Shown piece by piece: positions 33,855-43,319 of a stretch of DNA of 64,000 nucleotides. The notes under the pieces were generated by a model that saw only the letters and a program-made list of their open reading frames with translations, was not told where the DNA came from and did no database searches. Origin of the DNA: Lederbergia sp. NSJ-179 (lineage in GTDB: Bacteria > Bacillota > Bacilli > Bacillales > Bacillaceae_C); assembly GCF_022867885.1 (NCBI RefSeq), contig NZ_JALIFP010000018.1, forward strand, positions 1-64,000, read 5' to 3'. Position numbers and translations under genes: made by a program. Position 1 is the stretch's first letter, and every line of letters starts with the position of its first letter.

Positions 33855-34820
33855 TTATCGCCGAAGTGAGGCTATCCTTGGGGCTAATTCAAGAAGCTCA
33901 TTACCATTGACCTCTTTAACTGCTTGATACCATTCTTCATTTACAGTTTGAGGGGACATTGCTCCAGCAATTGCAGATCCCATTGAAGCTACCGAGTCGG
34001 TATCTCCCCCAAGATTTGCTGCTAGTAAAGTTGTTTTTTCTGCTGATTGGGTAAGAATAGCGAAATTTATAGCTAATGCGATGATATTTGGTGTTTTCCA
34101 TGGCATGTACTTATCTTTTATAAATTCTAAAGATAAAGATTCCTGGCTCAATAGATCTTCATATACACGTAAAATCAGGTCAGCTACACTTTCATCAGAA
34201 GATGCGGGACGATATTTTTCAGCAGTCTTAGCTGCCAATATAGAATGTTGTAGTATTTCATAAGGTTGCTTTTCGTCAATGGCCGCAGAAACTGCAGCTG
34301 CTATTGCACTCGCACCGCAAATTGCAATTCTTCCTCCATGTGTAGGAATACTTGCTTCAAAAACACTTGACACGAGGTCATTTAATCTTTGAGTGGAGTA
34401 AAGCACACCAATGGGTGCTGAACGCATTGCTGCTCCACATCCATCACCTTCAAATGCTACTCTTTTGGGATCACCAATTTGTTGGAATTTCCCCAGAAGT
34501 AATGTAGGACGGTTTGATTTTTTGCAGAGCATTAATTCTTGTCCTACAGAAGTATGCGTGATTTTTCCGTCGTTCGCTATTACTCTAGCAATGGAAGTTG
34601 TCTGCTCAGTGTCATCGGTTGTCTCTCCAAATCTCCACAAGTAATGTCTACCCTCATAACGGGGCATGACACTTCCTGATTCACCATGTAGGCCCGTAAC
34701 TCCTTCTGGAAACCACTGTTTGATTTCCTCGAAATTTAGAGACTCTGTTTGTTTACCGATCGCATCACCTGTTGCCACACCTTTAAAACAACCAATGGTT
34801 CGAAGTAATGTTTCTTCCAT
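33855..34820 (-). CDS. ADP-ribosylglycohydrolase-family protein
   Basis: A 321-residue DraG-type enzyme that removes ADP-ribose from proteins or nucleosides using two metal ions. Metal-binding signatures are V-A-T-G-D-A-I-G (about 15-22), T-T-D-D-T-E-Q-T (67-74) and A-N-L-G-G-D-T-D-S-V-A near 265-275; the middle carries G-D-G-C-G-A-A-M-R-S-A-P-I-G. Start at 34820 (MEETLL) is chosen because the 15 codons before it are not conserved-looking and GGTGG lies upstream. Its target is not indicated by context; no ADP-ribosyltransferase is visible. Confidence 0.85.
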   Translation of the reverse strand: MEETLLRTIGCFKGVATGDAIGKQTESLNFEEIKQWFPEGVTGLHGESGSVMPRYEGRHYLWRFGETTDDTEQTTSIARVIANDGKITHTSVGQELMLCKKSNRPTLLLGKFQQIGDPKRVAFEGDGCGAAMRSAPIGVLYSTQRLNDLVSSVFEASIPTHGGRIAICGASAIAAAVSAAIDEKQPYEILQHSILAAKTAEKYRPASSDESVADLILRVYEDLLSQESLSLEFIKDKYMPWKTPNIIALAINFAILTQSAEKTTLLAANLGGDTDSVASMGSAIAGAMSPQTVNEEWYQAVKEVNGNELLELAPRIASLRR

Positions 34821-34943
34821 TTTATCAACCACCCCTATAAATTTTTTAACTTTATATATAGTCAAACATTATTCCTACCATTTTACAATACCTTCCAAAA
34901 TGCTATAATTAGTTCTTTTTCATCCGTATTTAGGACATGTACA

Positions 34944-35128
34944 TTCTGCTTCTAAAAAGCAATGTAGTTCCCCTAACTTTTGAATTTCAAAGGTTGGAAT
35001 TACTTCTGTCCGTTCATTTTGTTCAGATTAACCCATATCGCTTTCTTCCCAACCCGATTGGCTCCAAGAATATCAGTCAGTACATTTTCCTCGACCATAA
35101 TTCAGGGTCTGATTTCCCTAGTAGATAA
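34944..35128 (-). pseudogene. Eroded HAD-phosphatase fragment
   Basis: The sequence around 34965-35090 matches the C-terminal coding part of the HAD gene at 39484-40347 with several deletions: the stretch AGTTCCCCTAACTTTTGAAT then TTGGAATTACTTCTGTCCG, and CCCGATTGGCTCCAAGAATA with GACCATAA. No open frame survives. Together with 28195-28275 it is one of two decayed copies of related phosphatase genes in the window. Confidence 0.75.
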
Positions 35129-35140
35129 TTTATTATGGTT

Positions 35141-36868
35141 TTATGCACTTTCCTCACTACCTATTCGTGTTAGGCATATTTTTTTGTATAGTGAATTTTT
35201 ACTCATTAGTTCATTATGAGTTCCTTCTTCTGCAAGGCGTCCTTGATCAATTACCATAATTAAGTCTGCATCTTGAACTGTGGAAATGCGATGGGCTATA
35301 ACAAGCGTTGTCTTTTCTTTGCGATACTCGTCCAAGTTTTTTTGTACCATTCTTTCTGTCTCTAGATCTAGTGCTGATGTTGCCTCATCTAAAATTAAAA
35401 TATCGGGATTTTTATAGATAGCCCTTGCTAATGCAATGCGTTGTCTTTGACCGCCTGATAATGTTATTCCGCGCTCACTAATGGAAGTATCATAACCCTG
35501 GGGTAACTGAATTATAAATTCATGAGCTTTTGCAAGTTTACATGCCTGTATCAAATCAGAATCTGTAGACCCTTTCGCACCTAATGTAACATTATCTCTG
35601 ATAGTTCCAGAGAATATATAAGGTTCTTGAAAGACGATGCCTATTTTTTTCATCCACTGGTCTCGATTAATGTCTTTTAAAGGATGGCTATTTACTCTAA
35701 TCTCGCCGTCTTCTGGATCAAAAAAGCGCATCAATAACTGAGCGATAGTTGATTTACCACTCCCACTTAGGCCCACAATGGCTATCTTTTTTTTCATTGG
35801 AATTTGAAAAGACAAATCTATTAGGACATCTTTTTGTTCCCCATAATAGGAGAAAGAAACAGTTTCAAACGTAATACTATTTATACTTTTATCCATGGGC
35901 AAATTGCCACTTGTTATTCGATCTCCCTCTAATACGTGTTTGATTCGGTCAATGTATGCTATTTCACCTGAAATATTCATACAAAAGGAAAATAAGGAAT
36001 GAAAGGCATTCATTAGCTGAGAAGTGAATTGATAAATGACAACAAATACTCCTAAGGACATGTCGCCAACCATCACGAGATAACCGCCGTAAGCTAAAAC
36101 AAAGAGATTGATTCCCCACTTTAACGGTTCACTTACAAACATTTGCTTATTTATCATCTTTCCTTCAAGCATAACGCGATCAAAATATTTTTGAAATAAA
36201 TGATTGTAGAGTTTCTTTTCCCATTCCGTTCTATGGAATGCTACGACCTCACGGGTGGAAGCAATCCCTTCCTCAATACGAATCATTAAATCGGATTTTC
36301 TTTCTTGTACATCCATACGTGCCTGTTTTAACTTTGAACTAAAATATTGCCCAAGAAAAATATAGACAGAACTAAATATTACAATAAAAAGTGAAATAAT
36401 TGGACTAGTGTAACTAATGACAGCCACTAGTATAATGACACTACATATTTGTTGAAATCCCCTTGGAATCTCTCTAGAAATCATCTCTGAAATTTTTCGG
36501 GCATCATCTGTAAAATAATGGGTGAACTTAGCAATCCGTTCTTTTTGAAATTCAAGGATAGGAATCTTATACATATATTGCATTAAATCGCCAGTTATAT
36601 GTAAGTTTAATTTGGCTTGCAATCGAAACATTAAATAAGGCCCAAGCGTAAACATGGTTGTATATACTAATATTAAGATTCCAAAATACATTAAAATATA
36701 TGGAAGTTCGTCGTATTTGCCTTTCAAAAACACGCCATCGATTATAAATTTTTGAATGCCAAAAATAGAAAGATGACAAATGGTTTCTAAAGCAACTATA
36801 ATGAACAGAAGGAAAAAACCAAATTTGATTAATCGCATATACCTTAATAACCATCTTAAGCTCCCCAT
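35141..36868 (-). CDS. ABC exporter half-transporter (permease-ATPase fusion)
   Basis: A 575-residue type IV ABC exporter. Residues 1-310 contain six transmembrane helices; the nucleotide-binding domain has Walker A G-L-S-G-S-G-K-S (about 370), Q-loop F-Q-E-P-Y, signature L-S-G-G-Q-R-Q-R and Walker B I-L-I-L-D-E-A-T. It ends one base before the next gene on the minus strand (36869), so it is translated just after the frameshifted half-transporter and would pair with it as a heterodimer. Substrate unknown; drug, lipid or peptide export fits the family. Confidence 0.85.
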   Translation of the reverse strand: MGSLRWLLRYMRLIKFGFFLLFIIVALETICHLSIFGIQKFIIDGVFLKGKYDELPYILMYFGILILVYTTMFTLGPYLMFRLQAKLNLHITGDLMQYMYKIPILEFQKERIAKFTHYFTDDARKISEMISREIPRGFQQICSVIILVAVISYTSPIISLFIVIFSSVYIFLGQYFSSKLKQARMDVQERKSDLMIRIEEGIASTREVVAFHRTEWEKKLYNHLFQKYFDRVMLEGKMINKQMFVSEPLKWGINLFVLAYGGYLVMVGDMSLGVFVVIYQFTSQLMNAFHSLFSFCMNISGEIAYIDRIKHVLEGDRITSGNLPMDKSINSITFETVSFSYYGEQKDVLIDLSFQIPMKKKIAIVGLSGSGKSTIAQLLMRFFDPEDGEIRVNSHPLKDINRDQWMKKIGIVFQEPYIFSGTIRDNVTLGAKGSTDSDLIQACKLAKAHEFIIQLPQGYDTSISERGITLSGGQRQRIALARAIYKNPDILILDEATSALDLETERMVQKNLDEYRKEKTTLVIAHRISTVQDADLIMVIDQGRLAEEGTHNELMSKNSLYKKICLTRIGSEESA

Positions 36869-38657
36869 CTACATTCCCTCCTGCACATTGCTTCCATAAA
36901 CGAGTTGGTGAAAATTCCGTTTATTATGTAATAACTCTTTGTAGGTCCCCGCTTCCACTATTTTCCCCTGTTCCATGACGATAATTTTATCATAGTGTTC
37001 TATTGTCGATAATCGGTGCGCTATTGTGATTGTTGTTTTATTTTTAAGGAGGTTTTGTAATGCTACCTGTACCTTGCCCTCACTAACGTTGTCTAACGCT
37101 GAAGTTGCTTCATCTAACAAAATAATCGATGGCCTTTTTATCATCGCCCGTGCAATCGCGATTCTTTGTTTTTGCCCCCCCCGATAAGTTAAGTCCTCTT
37201 TCCCCAAGGATAGTGTCATATCCATTGGGTAATTTCATAATAAATTCATCCGCGTTGGCCTCCTTGGCAACATTTATAATGTCTGAATCGGTGGCATCTG
37301 GATAGCCAAAACGAATGTTTTCCTTGACCGTAGTGCCGAAAAGATAGGTCTCCTGGAATACATATCCAATGGAGTTTCTTATCTGCGCCATCGTAAGCCG
37401 ATGTATAGGAACATCATCCAAGAATATCTCCCCACTATTAGGGTCATAGAATCGACAAATCAATTTAAATAATGAAGTTTTCCCACTACCACTATGACCA
37501 ACTAAAGCAACCTTCTCACCTGGTTCAATTTTAAAACTCACACCATCGATGACGTAGCGATGACGGTTATCATAACTAAAATAAACATCATGAAACACTA
37601 ATTTACCTTTTATAAATGGAAGATGAATTGGAATCTTAGGATCTACTACTTTTGGTTCCTCTTGAAATAAACGATACAATCTTTCCGCTTGGGCCAGTAG
37701 TAAGCTTTGCTCTGTTATATACTTAATAACCGTGGTCAATGAGTCAACGACCATGTAATATAAGATGGAAAATAACACAAACTCTCCTACTGTTAAACTT
37801 CCGTTATGAATTAAAAAAGAACTATATAAAAACATCACCAACGCCCCTAGATAGATGCTCACTCTTCTAGCAGACCCTCTCAGGGACGTAAAAATACGTG
37901 CTGATATATCTTTATCATTATATTTTGATTGTTTATCCATTAATTGTTCATAATCCCACTTTTCACCTGAATTCGCTCTTAACTCTTGAATAGAAGAAAC
38001 GCTTTCATATATCTTCTGATTAAGTTCAATTCCACGTTCCATCCTCTCTTTGGATAATTGATATGCCTTTTTCCCAAGATAAGGACCAACAAGATAATAA
38101 ATAAAAAAACATAGGAGTATGGTTAGTGTCAGTTGCCAATTCGTTAATGTCAGCATGGTTATTATAACAATAACTACGATCATTTCCTTAATAATACCAG
38201 GGAAATATCTCCTATAAATCCTTTGGACAGCTGCGACTTCTGTATTTAAGAGGGAGAGTGATTCGCCGACTCCATGTGATTCAAAATATGAAAATCCCAA
38301 ATCCCTTAGATGGTAGAAAACTCGATACTGTAAATTACGGGATCCCTTTTCACTGATCACCCGTTCTACTACAGTCCGAATTGCGTTAGCGACAAACATA
38401 ATAATTAAAGCAAATATTATTCCTATTAATAACAGGGAAAAGTGTTTGAAATTTCCCCCTGGTATGATTTCATCAATGAAGTAACTAATAGACTTTGGAA
38501 TCAGTAACATCACCGCTGCTGTAAGCAGTTCACATACAATAAAAACCAACAGTTGCCATTTATAATCTTTCAAAAAACGAATAACCCAAAAATATAACTT
38601 AAATTTAAGTGACGTTTGTTGGATTTTCATTTTTAGACTTAACTGGGGTTTTTCCAA
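36869..38657 (-). pseudogene. ABC exporter half-transporter frameshifted at a G8 run
   Basis: The frame from 38657 runs through six transmembrane helices and the Walker A G-H-S-G-S-G-K-T to L-N-L-S-G-G; at 37177-37184 the minus strand has eight G where seven would give the signature L-S-G-G-Q-K-Q-R. The +1 frame continues I-A-I-A-R-A-M-I-K-R-P and I-I-L-L-D-E-A-T-S-A-L-D to a normal end at 36869. So one base separates an intact 596-residue exporter from a broken one. Sequencing error, phase variation or true loss cannot be told apart. TTG start with AAGGAG seven bases before. Confidence 0.8.
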
Positions 38658-38717
38658 ATCTATCACTCCTTACCTAAATATTTTGCCCGCATAGCTACCC
38701 AAAACAAACGAAAAAAC

Positions 38718-38745
38718 TTCACATTTTCACTACATTCGCTATAAT
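38718..38745 (+). promoter_or_regulatory. Promoter of the preQ1/queT transcript
   Basis: TTCACA (38718-38723) and TATAAT (38740-38745) with a 16-base spacer, about 30 bases before the riboswitch. Confidence 0.65.
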
Positions 38746-38775
38746 GGATCATGTTGAACTTTTTCAACAATAGTA

Positions 38776-38814
38776 AGACGTGGTTCGGGACCATCCCACG
38801 TAAAAAAACTAAGG
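38776..38814 (+). promoter_or_regulatory. preQ1 class I riboswitch
   Basis: The compact aptamer reads ACGTGG-TTCGGGACCATCC-CACGT followed by AAAAAAACTAAGGAG: a short P1 stem, the C-rich loop and the A-rich tail that folds into an H-type pseudoknot, all consensus features of preQ1-I. The tail ends in the ribosome site of queT, so ligand would hide AAGGAG and lower translation. Confidence 0.9.
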
Positions 38815-38826
38815 AGAGAATTAAAT

Positions 38827-39315
38827 ATGAAGACAAAAACACTTGTCATTAACGGTATTTTAGCTGCACTATATATCGTAGTCACTCTTTTGATTAAACC
38901 AATTGCTTTTTCAAGCATCCAGTTTCGTTTATCTGAGATGTTTAACCATTTAGTAGTCTTTAATAAGAAATACATCTTTGGCATTGTGGTCGGTGTATTT
39001 CTAGCAAACCTGTTTTTTACAGATCTAGGATTATATGATCTTCTTTTTGGTGTGGGTCAATCCATTATCGCACTATCGATTACAATATTTTCAAGCAACT
39101 TTATTAAAAACATTTGGATGAGAATGATTTTTAATACAATCATTTTTTCTTTTACAATGTTTTTAATCGCCATTGAGCTGAATTTAGCTCTCGGTTACCC
39201 ATTTTGGATTACATGGCTTAGCGTAGCAATGAGTGAATTTATTGTAATGATGATTGGTGCGCCACTTATTATGGCATTGAATAAAAGAATCAATTTTAAT
39301 AAATTAGTGTCTTGA
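38827..39315 (+). CDS. queT: QueT-type queuosine-precursor ECF transporter S component
   Basis: A 162-residue integral membrane protein with about five to six helices. It begins L-V-I-N-G-I-L-A-A-L-Y-I-V-V-T-L and has the family stretch F-R-L-S-E-M-F-N-H-L-V-V-F-N-K-K-Y-I-F-G. QueT binds preQ1 or related 7-deazaguanines and works with the shared ECF energy-coupling module encoded elsewhere. The preQ1-I riboswitch covering its ribosome site confirms the ligand. The ATG lies ten bases past AAGGAG. Confidence 0.92.
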   Translation: MKTKTLVINGILAALYIVVTLLIKPIAFSSIQFRLSEMFNHLVVFNKKYIFGIVVGVFLANLFFTDLGLYDLLFGVGQSIIALSITIFSSNFIKNIWMRMIFNTIIFSFTMFLIAIELNLALGYPFWITWLSVAMSEFIVMMIGAPLIMALNKRINFNKLVS

Positions 39316-39319
39316 TACA

Positions 39320-39341
39320 AAAACCCCTTTCAAGGGGTTTT
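39320..39341 (+). terminator. Intrinsic terminator of queT
   Basis: AAAACCCCTT pairs with AAGGGGTTTT, five bases after the stop codon, followed by ATTC. The remaining 140 bases to the HAD gene are A/T rich with no gene. Confidence 0.85.
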
Positions 39342-39483
39342 ATTCATCCAAAATGGTTTGATAATTATTTGTCTTATTCTGATTTTCAAAAAGTTTAAAG
39401 AATTTTAGTTCGTCATTTACTTTGGTGATAATCAACATTTCCTCACAACTTTTCAAGTTTTTTTGAACAAGGATAACAGAAGC

Positions 39484-40347
39484 CTATAATTTTACTTTCT
39501 TTAAATCATCTAAAAGCTGATGCAGTTCCCCTAGCTTTTGAATTTCAAAGGTTGGAATCACTTCTGTCCGTTCTTGAGGATTAAAGGCTACATTCGCAAC
39601 ATCCTGTTGCAACGCCTTTGTGACCTGTGTCCTGCAGGCCTTTTGTTCGCGATGAATCCAGACTGATTTCATCCCAATCCGATTGGCTCCAAGAATATCA
39701 GTCATTAGATTATCTCCGACCATGATCGCTTCCTCTTTTTCTAATGACATTAAAGATAAGGCATATTCAAAAATGGCGGGATCTGGTTTCCCTTTCCCAA
39801 AATCACCCGAAATAACAATCTGCTCAAAATAAGGCTTAAGTTCAGGTGTAATCGTAAGCTTTGTATGCTGTAAGTCAGGGGAGCCATTCGTTAAGAGCAA
39901 AAGTCTATAATCTTTTTTTAAACTGTCGAGCACATCAAATGTATCCTCATATACAAAGGGAAGCTTCTTTCTCTCTTCAGGAAAACGTTCCGCTAACTCA
40001 TAGCCAAAATCGGCATCATCAATCCCTACAGTCTTTAATCCTAGTGTCCACGCATCCTTTCGATAAGTGGGAACAATCTTCTTCATTTTCTTAAATTGAT
40101 CATGATTATCCGGAAAATTTCCCCATAAACCTTCGAATGGATTAATCCCGATCATTTTTGTAAAGGAATATGTTTCATAAGATGCATACAGCTCCCTCGC
40201 CTGTTCACGTACTGCTTCCTCAAGCTTTGTCGCATCTATTCCATAACGTTCCTTTGCGATTTTACATGTCGCAGCAAAAGCCTCCTTAATGCTTTTTCGA
40301 TCCCAAAGTAAAGTATCATCTAAGTCAAAAAATATCGCTTTAATCAT
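39484..40347 (-). CDS. HAD-family phosphatase (YsaA-like)
   Basis: A 287-residue haloacid-dehalogenase phosphatase. Motif I is [10 protein letters not shown] (Asp8 and Asp10), motif II L-L-L-T-N-G-S (about 145), motif [12 protein letters not shown] (about 180) and motif [12 protein letters not shown] (about 205). The long helical cap and length fit the YsaA/2-haloacid branch that acts on nucleotides or sugar phosphates; substrate not established. Start 40347 follows AGAGGAA; the 43 codons upstream are not conserved. Two decayed fragments of similar genes lie at 28195 and 34944. Confidence 0.85.
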   Translation of the reverse strand: MIKAIFFDLDDTLLWDRKSIKEAFAATCKIAKERYGIDATKLEEAVREQARELYASYETYSFTKMIGINPFEGLWGNFPDNHDQFKKMKKIVPTYRKDAWTLGLKTVGIDDADFGYELAERFPEERKKLPFVYEDTFDVLDSLKKDYRLLLLTNGSPDLQHTKLTITPELKPYFEQIVISGDFGKGKPDPAIFEYALSLMSLEKEEAIMVGDNLMTDILGANRIGMKSVWIHREQKACRTQVTKALQQDVANVAFNPQERTEVIPTFEIQKLGELHQLLDDLKKVKL

Positions 40348-40494
40348 GTTGTTCCTCTCTCCGTTTACTATGATATCTATTACTGTACCATAATATTGAT
40401 TAAAATATCTCTCTCTTTTAAAGATTTTCCTCCTAAAGTATGGAGCTCCCCTTAAGGATATAAGGAGAGACCCCACCCGTGAGGCCGCTTATTT

Positions 40495-41703
40495 TTAACT
40501 AGAATACTTGGTTTTGATTTGAACCTTGTGTGATTTGTTTTTTAGATAAAAAATAACGCTCATTAGGCTTACGAGAACAAAGCCAAAGACAACAATTGTC
40601 CATAATGTAACGGAGATATCGTAACGATCAATCAATTCCCCTACGACTTTCGGCAAAAACGCTCCACCTAAACCACCTAATGCAACAAGTAGGCTTGTCG
40701 TTCTCTCCTCATGACCTTCAGAGGCATCATTAATGATCAGCAGTCCAATCGAGAAAATCCCGCCCATTAATAAACCTGTAAAAAAGATCGCGATATAGCT
40801 CATCCAAATGGATGGAGATAAGGCAAAGATCGTTAGTCCGACGAATTGCCCGATACAGCTAATCACAAATAGTTTTGTGTAGCCGATTCTGTCCACGATA
40901 ACTGTCATGGTCATGCGTCCAATCGTCATGGCTAACCAGAATACGGTAATACTTAAGGCTAAGGTGGATGCATCTAACTGGGTCGTCTTATGTAAAATCG
41001 TCGGCAAATAATTAGGCAAGACCATCTCAGTTCCTACATACATAAAGAAAAAGAATGCGCCTATGATCAAGATTGGAATTTGTTTTCGAGTATATCGTTT
41101 TCTTTCAGGTTTTTTCCCGTCTTCATCTATTTCCTTCGCTTGCTTTTTTAACACGGGGTCCATTTCTCCAAAGGAAGAAAAAAACCAGAATAGCAATGTA
41201 GCCGTAGTCACACAGGCAACAAAGGAAAACGAGACTTTCCATATATTTTTAGAAATAAGAAAGGCAGAAATCATTGGAATTAAGAGGGCACCCACACCAA
41301 AAAATACTTCAACAAGAATAAGGATGGACGCCTTTTTCTCCTTTAGATGCCCGACAATTAATGCCGCAACAATGGTCTCCGTAATACCAATTCCCGCCCC
41401 TGAGAAAGGAGCAATGAATAATAAAATATTCCAATCTGGCAATGAACCAAAAACAAATTGGGATACAGCGAAAAATAGCAACGCCATGGATATCGTCATC
41501 CTTCTACCTAATACATTGACAAGAAACGGCGCCACTAATACCCCTACTAAAAAACCCAAAAATTGATTCATAATGAGTTGTCCGCCATCACCATATTGAA
41601 TCCCGTATGATGCGACCATTGGTTCAAGAATTGTACCAATGATAATATGTCCAAACCCATTCAAACAATAAATAAGACAAGCGATCCAAATAAATTTTTT
41701 CAT
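40495..41703 (-). CDS. MFS transporter of the GlcP/FHS-like branch
   Basis: A 402-residue twelve-helix major facilitator. N-Q-F-L-G-F-L-V-G-V-L-V-A-P near residue 45 and L-V-E-V-F-F-G-V-G-A-L-L-I-P near 128 resemble the glucose/mannose:proton symporter GlcP of B. subtilis. The central loop is basic (K-K-P-E-R-K-R-Y-T-R-K). AGGAG lies nine bases before the ATG. A sugar substrate is plausible but drug/metabolite export is not excluded. It runs in the same direction as the HAD gene 147 bases downstream. Confidence 0.8.
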   Translation of the reverse strand: MKKFIWIACLIYCLNGFGHIIIGTILEPMVASYGIQYGDGGQLIMNQFLGFLVGVLVAPFLVNVLGRRMTISMALLFFAVSQFVFGSLPDWNILLFIAPFSGAGIGITETIVAALIVGHLKEKKASILILVEVFFGVGALLIPMISAFLISKNIWKVSFSFVACVTTATLLFWFFSSFGEMDPVLKKQAKEIDEDGKKPERKRYTRKQIPILIIGAFFFFMYVGTEMVLPNYLPTILHKTTQLDASTLALSITVFWLAMTIGRMTMTVIVDRIGYTKLFVISCIGQFVGLTIFALSPSIWMSYIAIFFTGLLMGGIFSIGLLIINDASEGHEERTTSLLVALGGLGGAFLPKVVGELIDRYDISVTLWTIVVFGFVLVSLMSVIFYLKNKSHKVQIKTKYSS

Positions 41704-41913
41704 TCTATGATTCTCCTATGTATACCAAAATCTCAAGGTGTAATATGTATTCACATCATATTATCAGGAATCTACAATAAGGTCTAATGGATTTATTTAC
41801 AATTTAAAAATAAATCAAATATTCCTCTTTTCTCGGAAAGCATTATTTTATAATGAATCCCATATTCCTGCATACAGATAGATAATGAAAAGAAGAAAAA
41901 AAGAGGAATCGGT

Positions 41914-42588
41914 ATGCATGAAATGATAAAGGTTTTTTTGATTACTTTTGTAAGCGATTTGGACAACTTACTGATTTTAGGCGCTATCATCCGCAAACAT
42001 TCTAACTTAAATATTGTCGTCCCCACCGCCGTTGTGCTTACCCTTACACGGTCCGTATATGTGATGTTGATTGATAGATTGTTCGCGATCCCCCTCATTC
42101 ATCTGTTCATGGGACTCATTTTGCTTTTTATCGCTTTTAAGCTTTCCACAAGATCCTTTGCGGACGAAACTCTCACGAGACCAGGAGATCGTACCCTCTC
42201 ATTAAAAATAAAAGCATTATTCCTGCTTGCGGCTACAGATTTCTTGATTTGTTTAGACAGCGTGATGGTGATTTCCAACGTTTCACAAAATATGATCCCG
42301 GCAATCATGGGAATATTTTTAAGTCTTTTACTCTCTCTCCTCTTTTTGCCATTCATTATCAAGCTCGCAATAAAATTTTCATGGATTAATATTGTGGCGG
42401 GGGCTTTTATTGCGCAGACGGCTGTAATCGGAATGGTCAATGATCCCTGGTTAAAAAGCTGGGTGTCGCGAATGAATTTATATTTTCCAAGAGTGAATAT
42501 GATCAATCTTTTTGCAAATAGTATGATCGTTCTCGTGATCTTTGTTGGGTGTTTTTCTTATTTTAAAAACAGGCGCCTTCGAAGATGA
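41914..42588 (+). CDS. TerC-family membrane protein
   Basis: A 224-residue protein with seven predicted helices. The signature acids lie in V-S-D-L-D-N-L-L-I-L-G-A-I (about residues 13-25) and in A-A-T-D-F-L-I-C-L-D-S-V-M-V-I-S-N (about 109-125), as in TerC proteins that export manganese or other metals, sometimes to load secreted enzymes. A single-gene unit with AGAGG seven bases before ATG, convergent with the ABC permease gene. Confidence 0.82.
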   Translation: MHEMIKVFLITFVSDLDNLLILGAIIRKHSNLNIVVPTAVVLTLTRSVYVMLIDRLFAIPLIHLFMGLILLFIAFKLSTRSFADETLTRPGDRTLSLKIKALFLLAATDFLICLDSVMVISNVSQNMIPAIMGIFLSLLLSLLFLPFIIKLAIKFSWINIVAGAFIAQTAVIGMVNDPWLKSWVSRMNLYFPRVNMINLFANSMIVLVIFVGCFSYFKNRRLRR

Positions 42589-42614
42589 GACCCATTTAGT
42601 AGGAGATTTTCTTT

Positions 42615-43319
42615 CTAGCTTTCTTTTTTCATAAACAATCTTGCGACAATGATAAAACCAATGATCATATACACTATTTCCCATATAACGGTGAAGATTA
42701 TTCCTTTTTCAATGATGATGGCATCTCCCTCATTAAGATACGACATCAAGAGGCCAATCGGTGGAAATAAGAAAAGCGGCCATTTCAAAATAGTAATCTT
42801 GGCGATGATTCCCTCGGATGTAATGGATATGACATTGACAAGTATAGCCCCCAACCAAGAATATTTTTTGCCAGCGAGAAACGTTGCACTAAACAGCGTT
42901 CCGACAAAGATACCGGCTAATGCAGAGTAAAAATGACTATGGAATGTGAAGCCATAATGCACGAACTTGACAGGACCTATAAAAGCATGGATAAAAACAG
43001 GATAAAAAATGGCGAATAGGAGTAGCAAAATAGTAAATAAAAGGCAAACGATCCATTTCCCATAAAGATATCGAAGCTTACTAGATAATTGAACAAATAA
43101 AAGCTGTTTTTCGCTTTCCTTTTCCAAGGAGAAAATCCCGATTGTGATCCATGTCATGATCAATAATAACGCGATACTTGTTACGGCATAGCTACTTAAA
43201 ATTGGAACCCCTTGATATGTATAAAAAATAAATACCCATATCATGTAAATGATCACCGGTGGAATCCATTTTAAAGAGCGTATATAGCTTTTGAATTGAT
43301 AATAAATGAATCCCTTCAT
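42615..43319 (-). CDS. ABC transporter permease
   Basis: A 234-residue membrane protein with about six hydrophobic helices (W-I-P-P-V-I-I-Y-M-I-W-V-F, A-L-L-L-I-M-T-W-I-T-I-G-I-F, and others). Its ATG overlaps the stop of the upstream ATPase gene by four bases (ATGA), so the two are coupled. Start 43319 has AGAGGAAAG upstream; the 12 codons before are inside the ATPase gene. The substrate is unknown; the layout resembles ABC-2 bacteriocin/peptide exporters or immunity pumps. Confidence 0.75.
   Translation of the reverse strand: MKGFIYYQFKSYIRSLKWIPPVIIYMIWVFIFYTYQGVPILSSYAVTSIALLLIMTWITIGIFSLEKESEKQLLFVQLSSKLRYLYGKWIVCLLFTILLLLFAIFYPVFIHAFIGPVKFVHYGFTFHSHFYSALAGIFVGTLFSATFLAGKKYSWLGAILVNVISITSEGIIAKITILKWPLFLFPPIGLLMSYLNEGDAIIIEKGIIFTVIWEIVYMIIGFIIVARLFMKKES

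Noticed and set aside
41063-41566. 167-codon plus-strand ORF opposite the MFS gene
   Set aside because: It lies entirely inside a well-supported transporter gene; its translation is low-complexity and has no ribosome site, typical of an antisense shadow.
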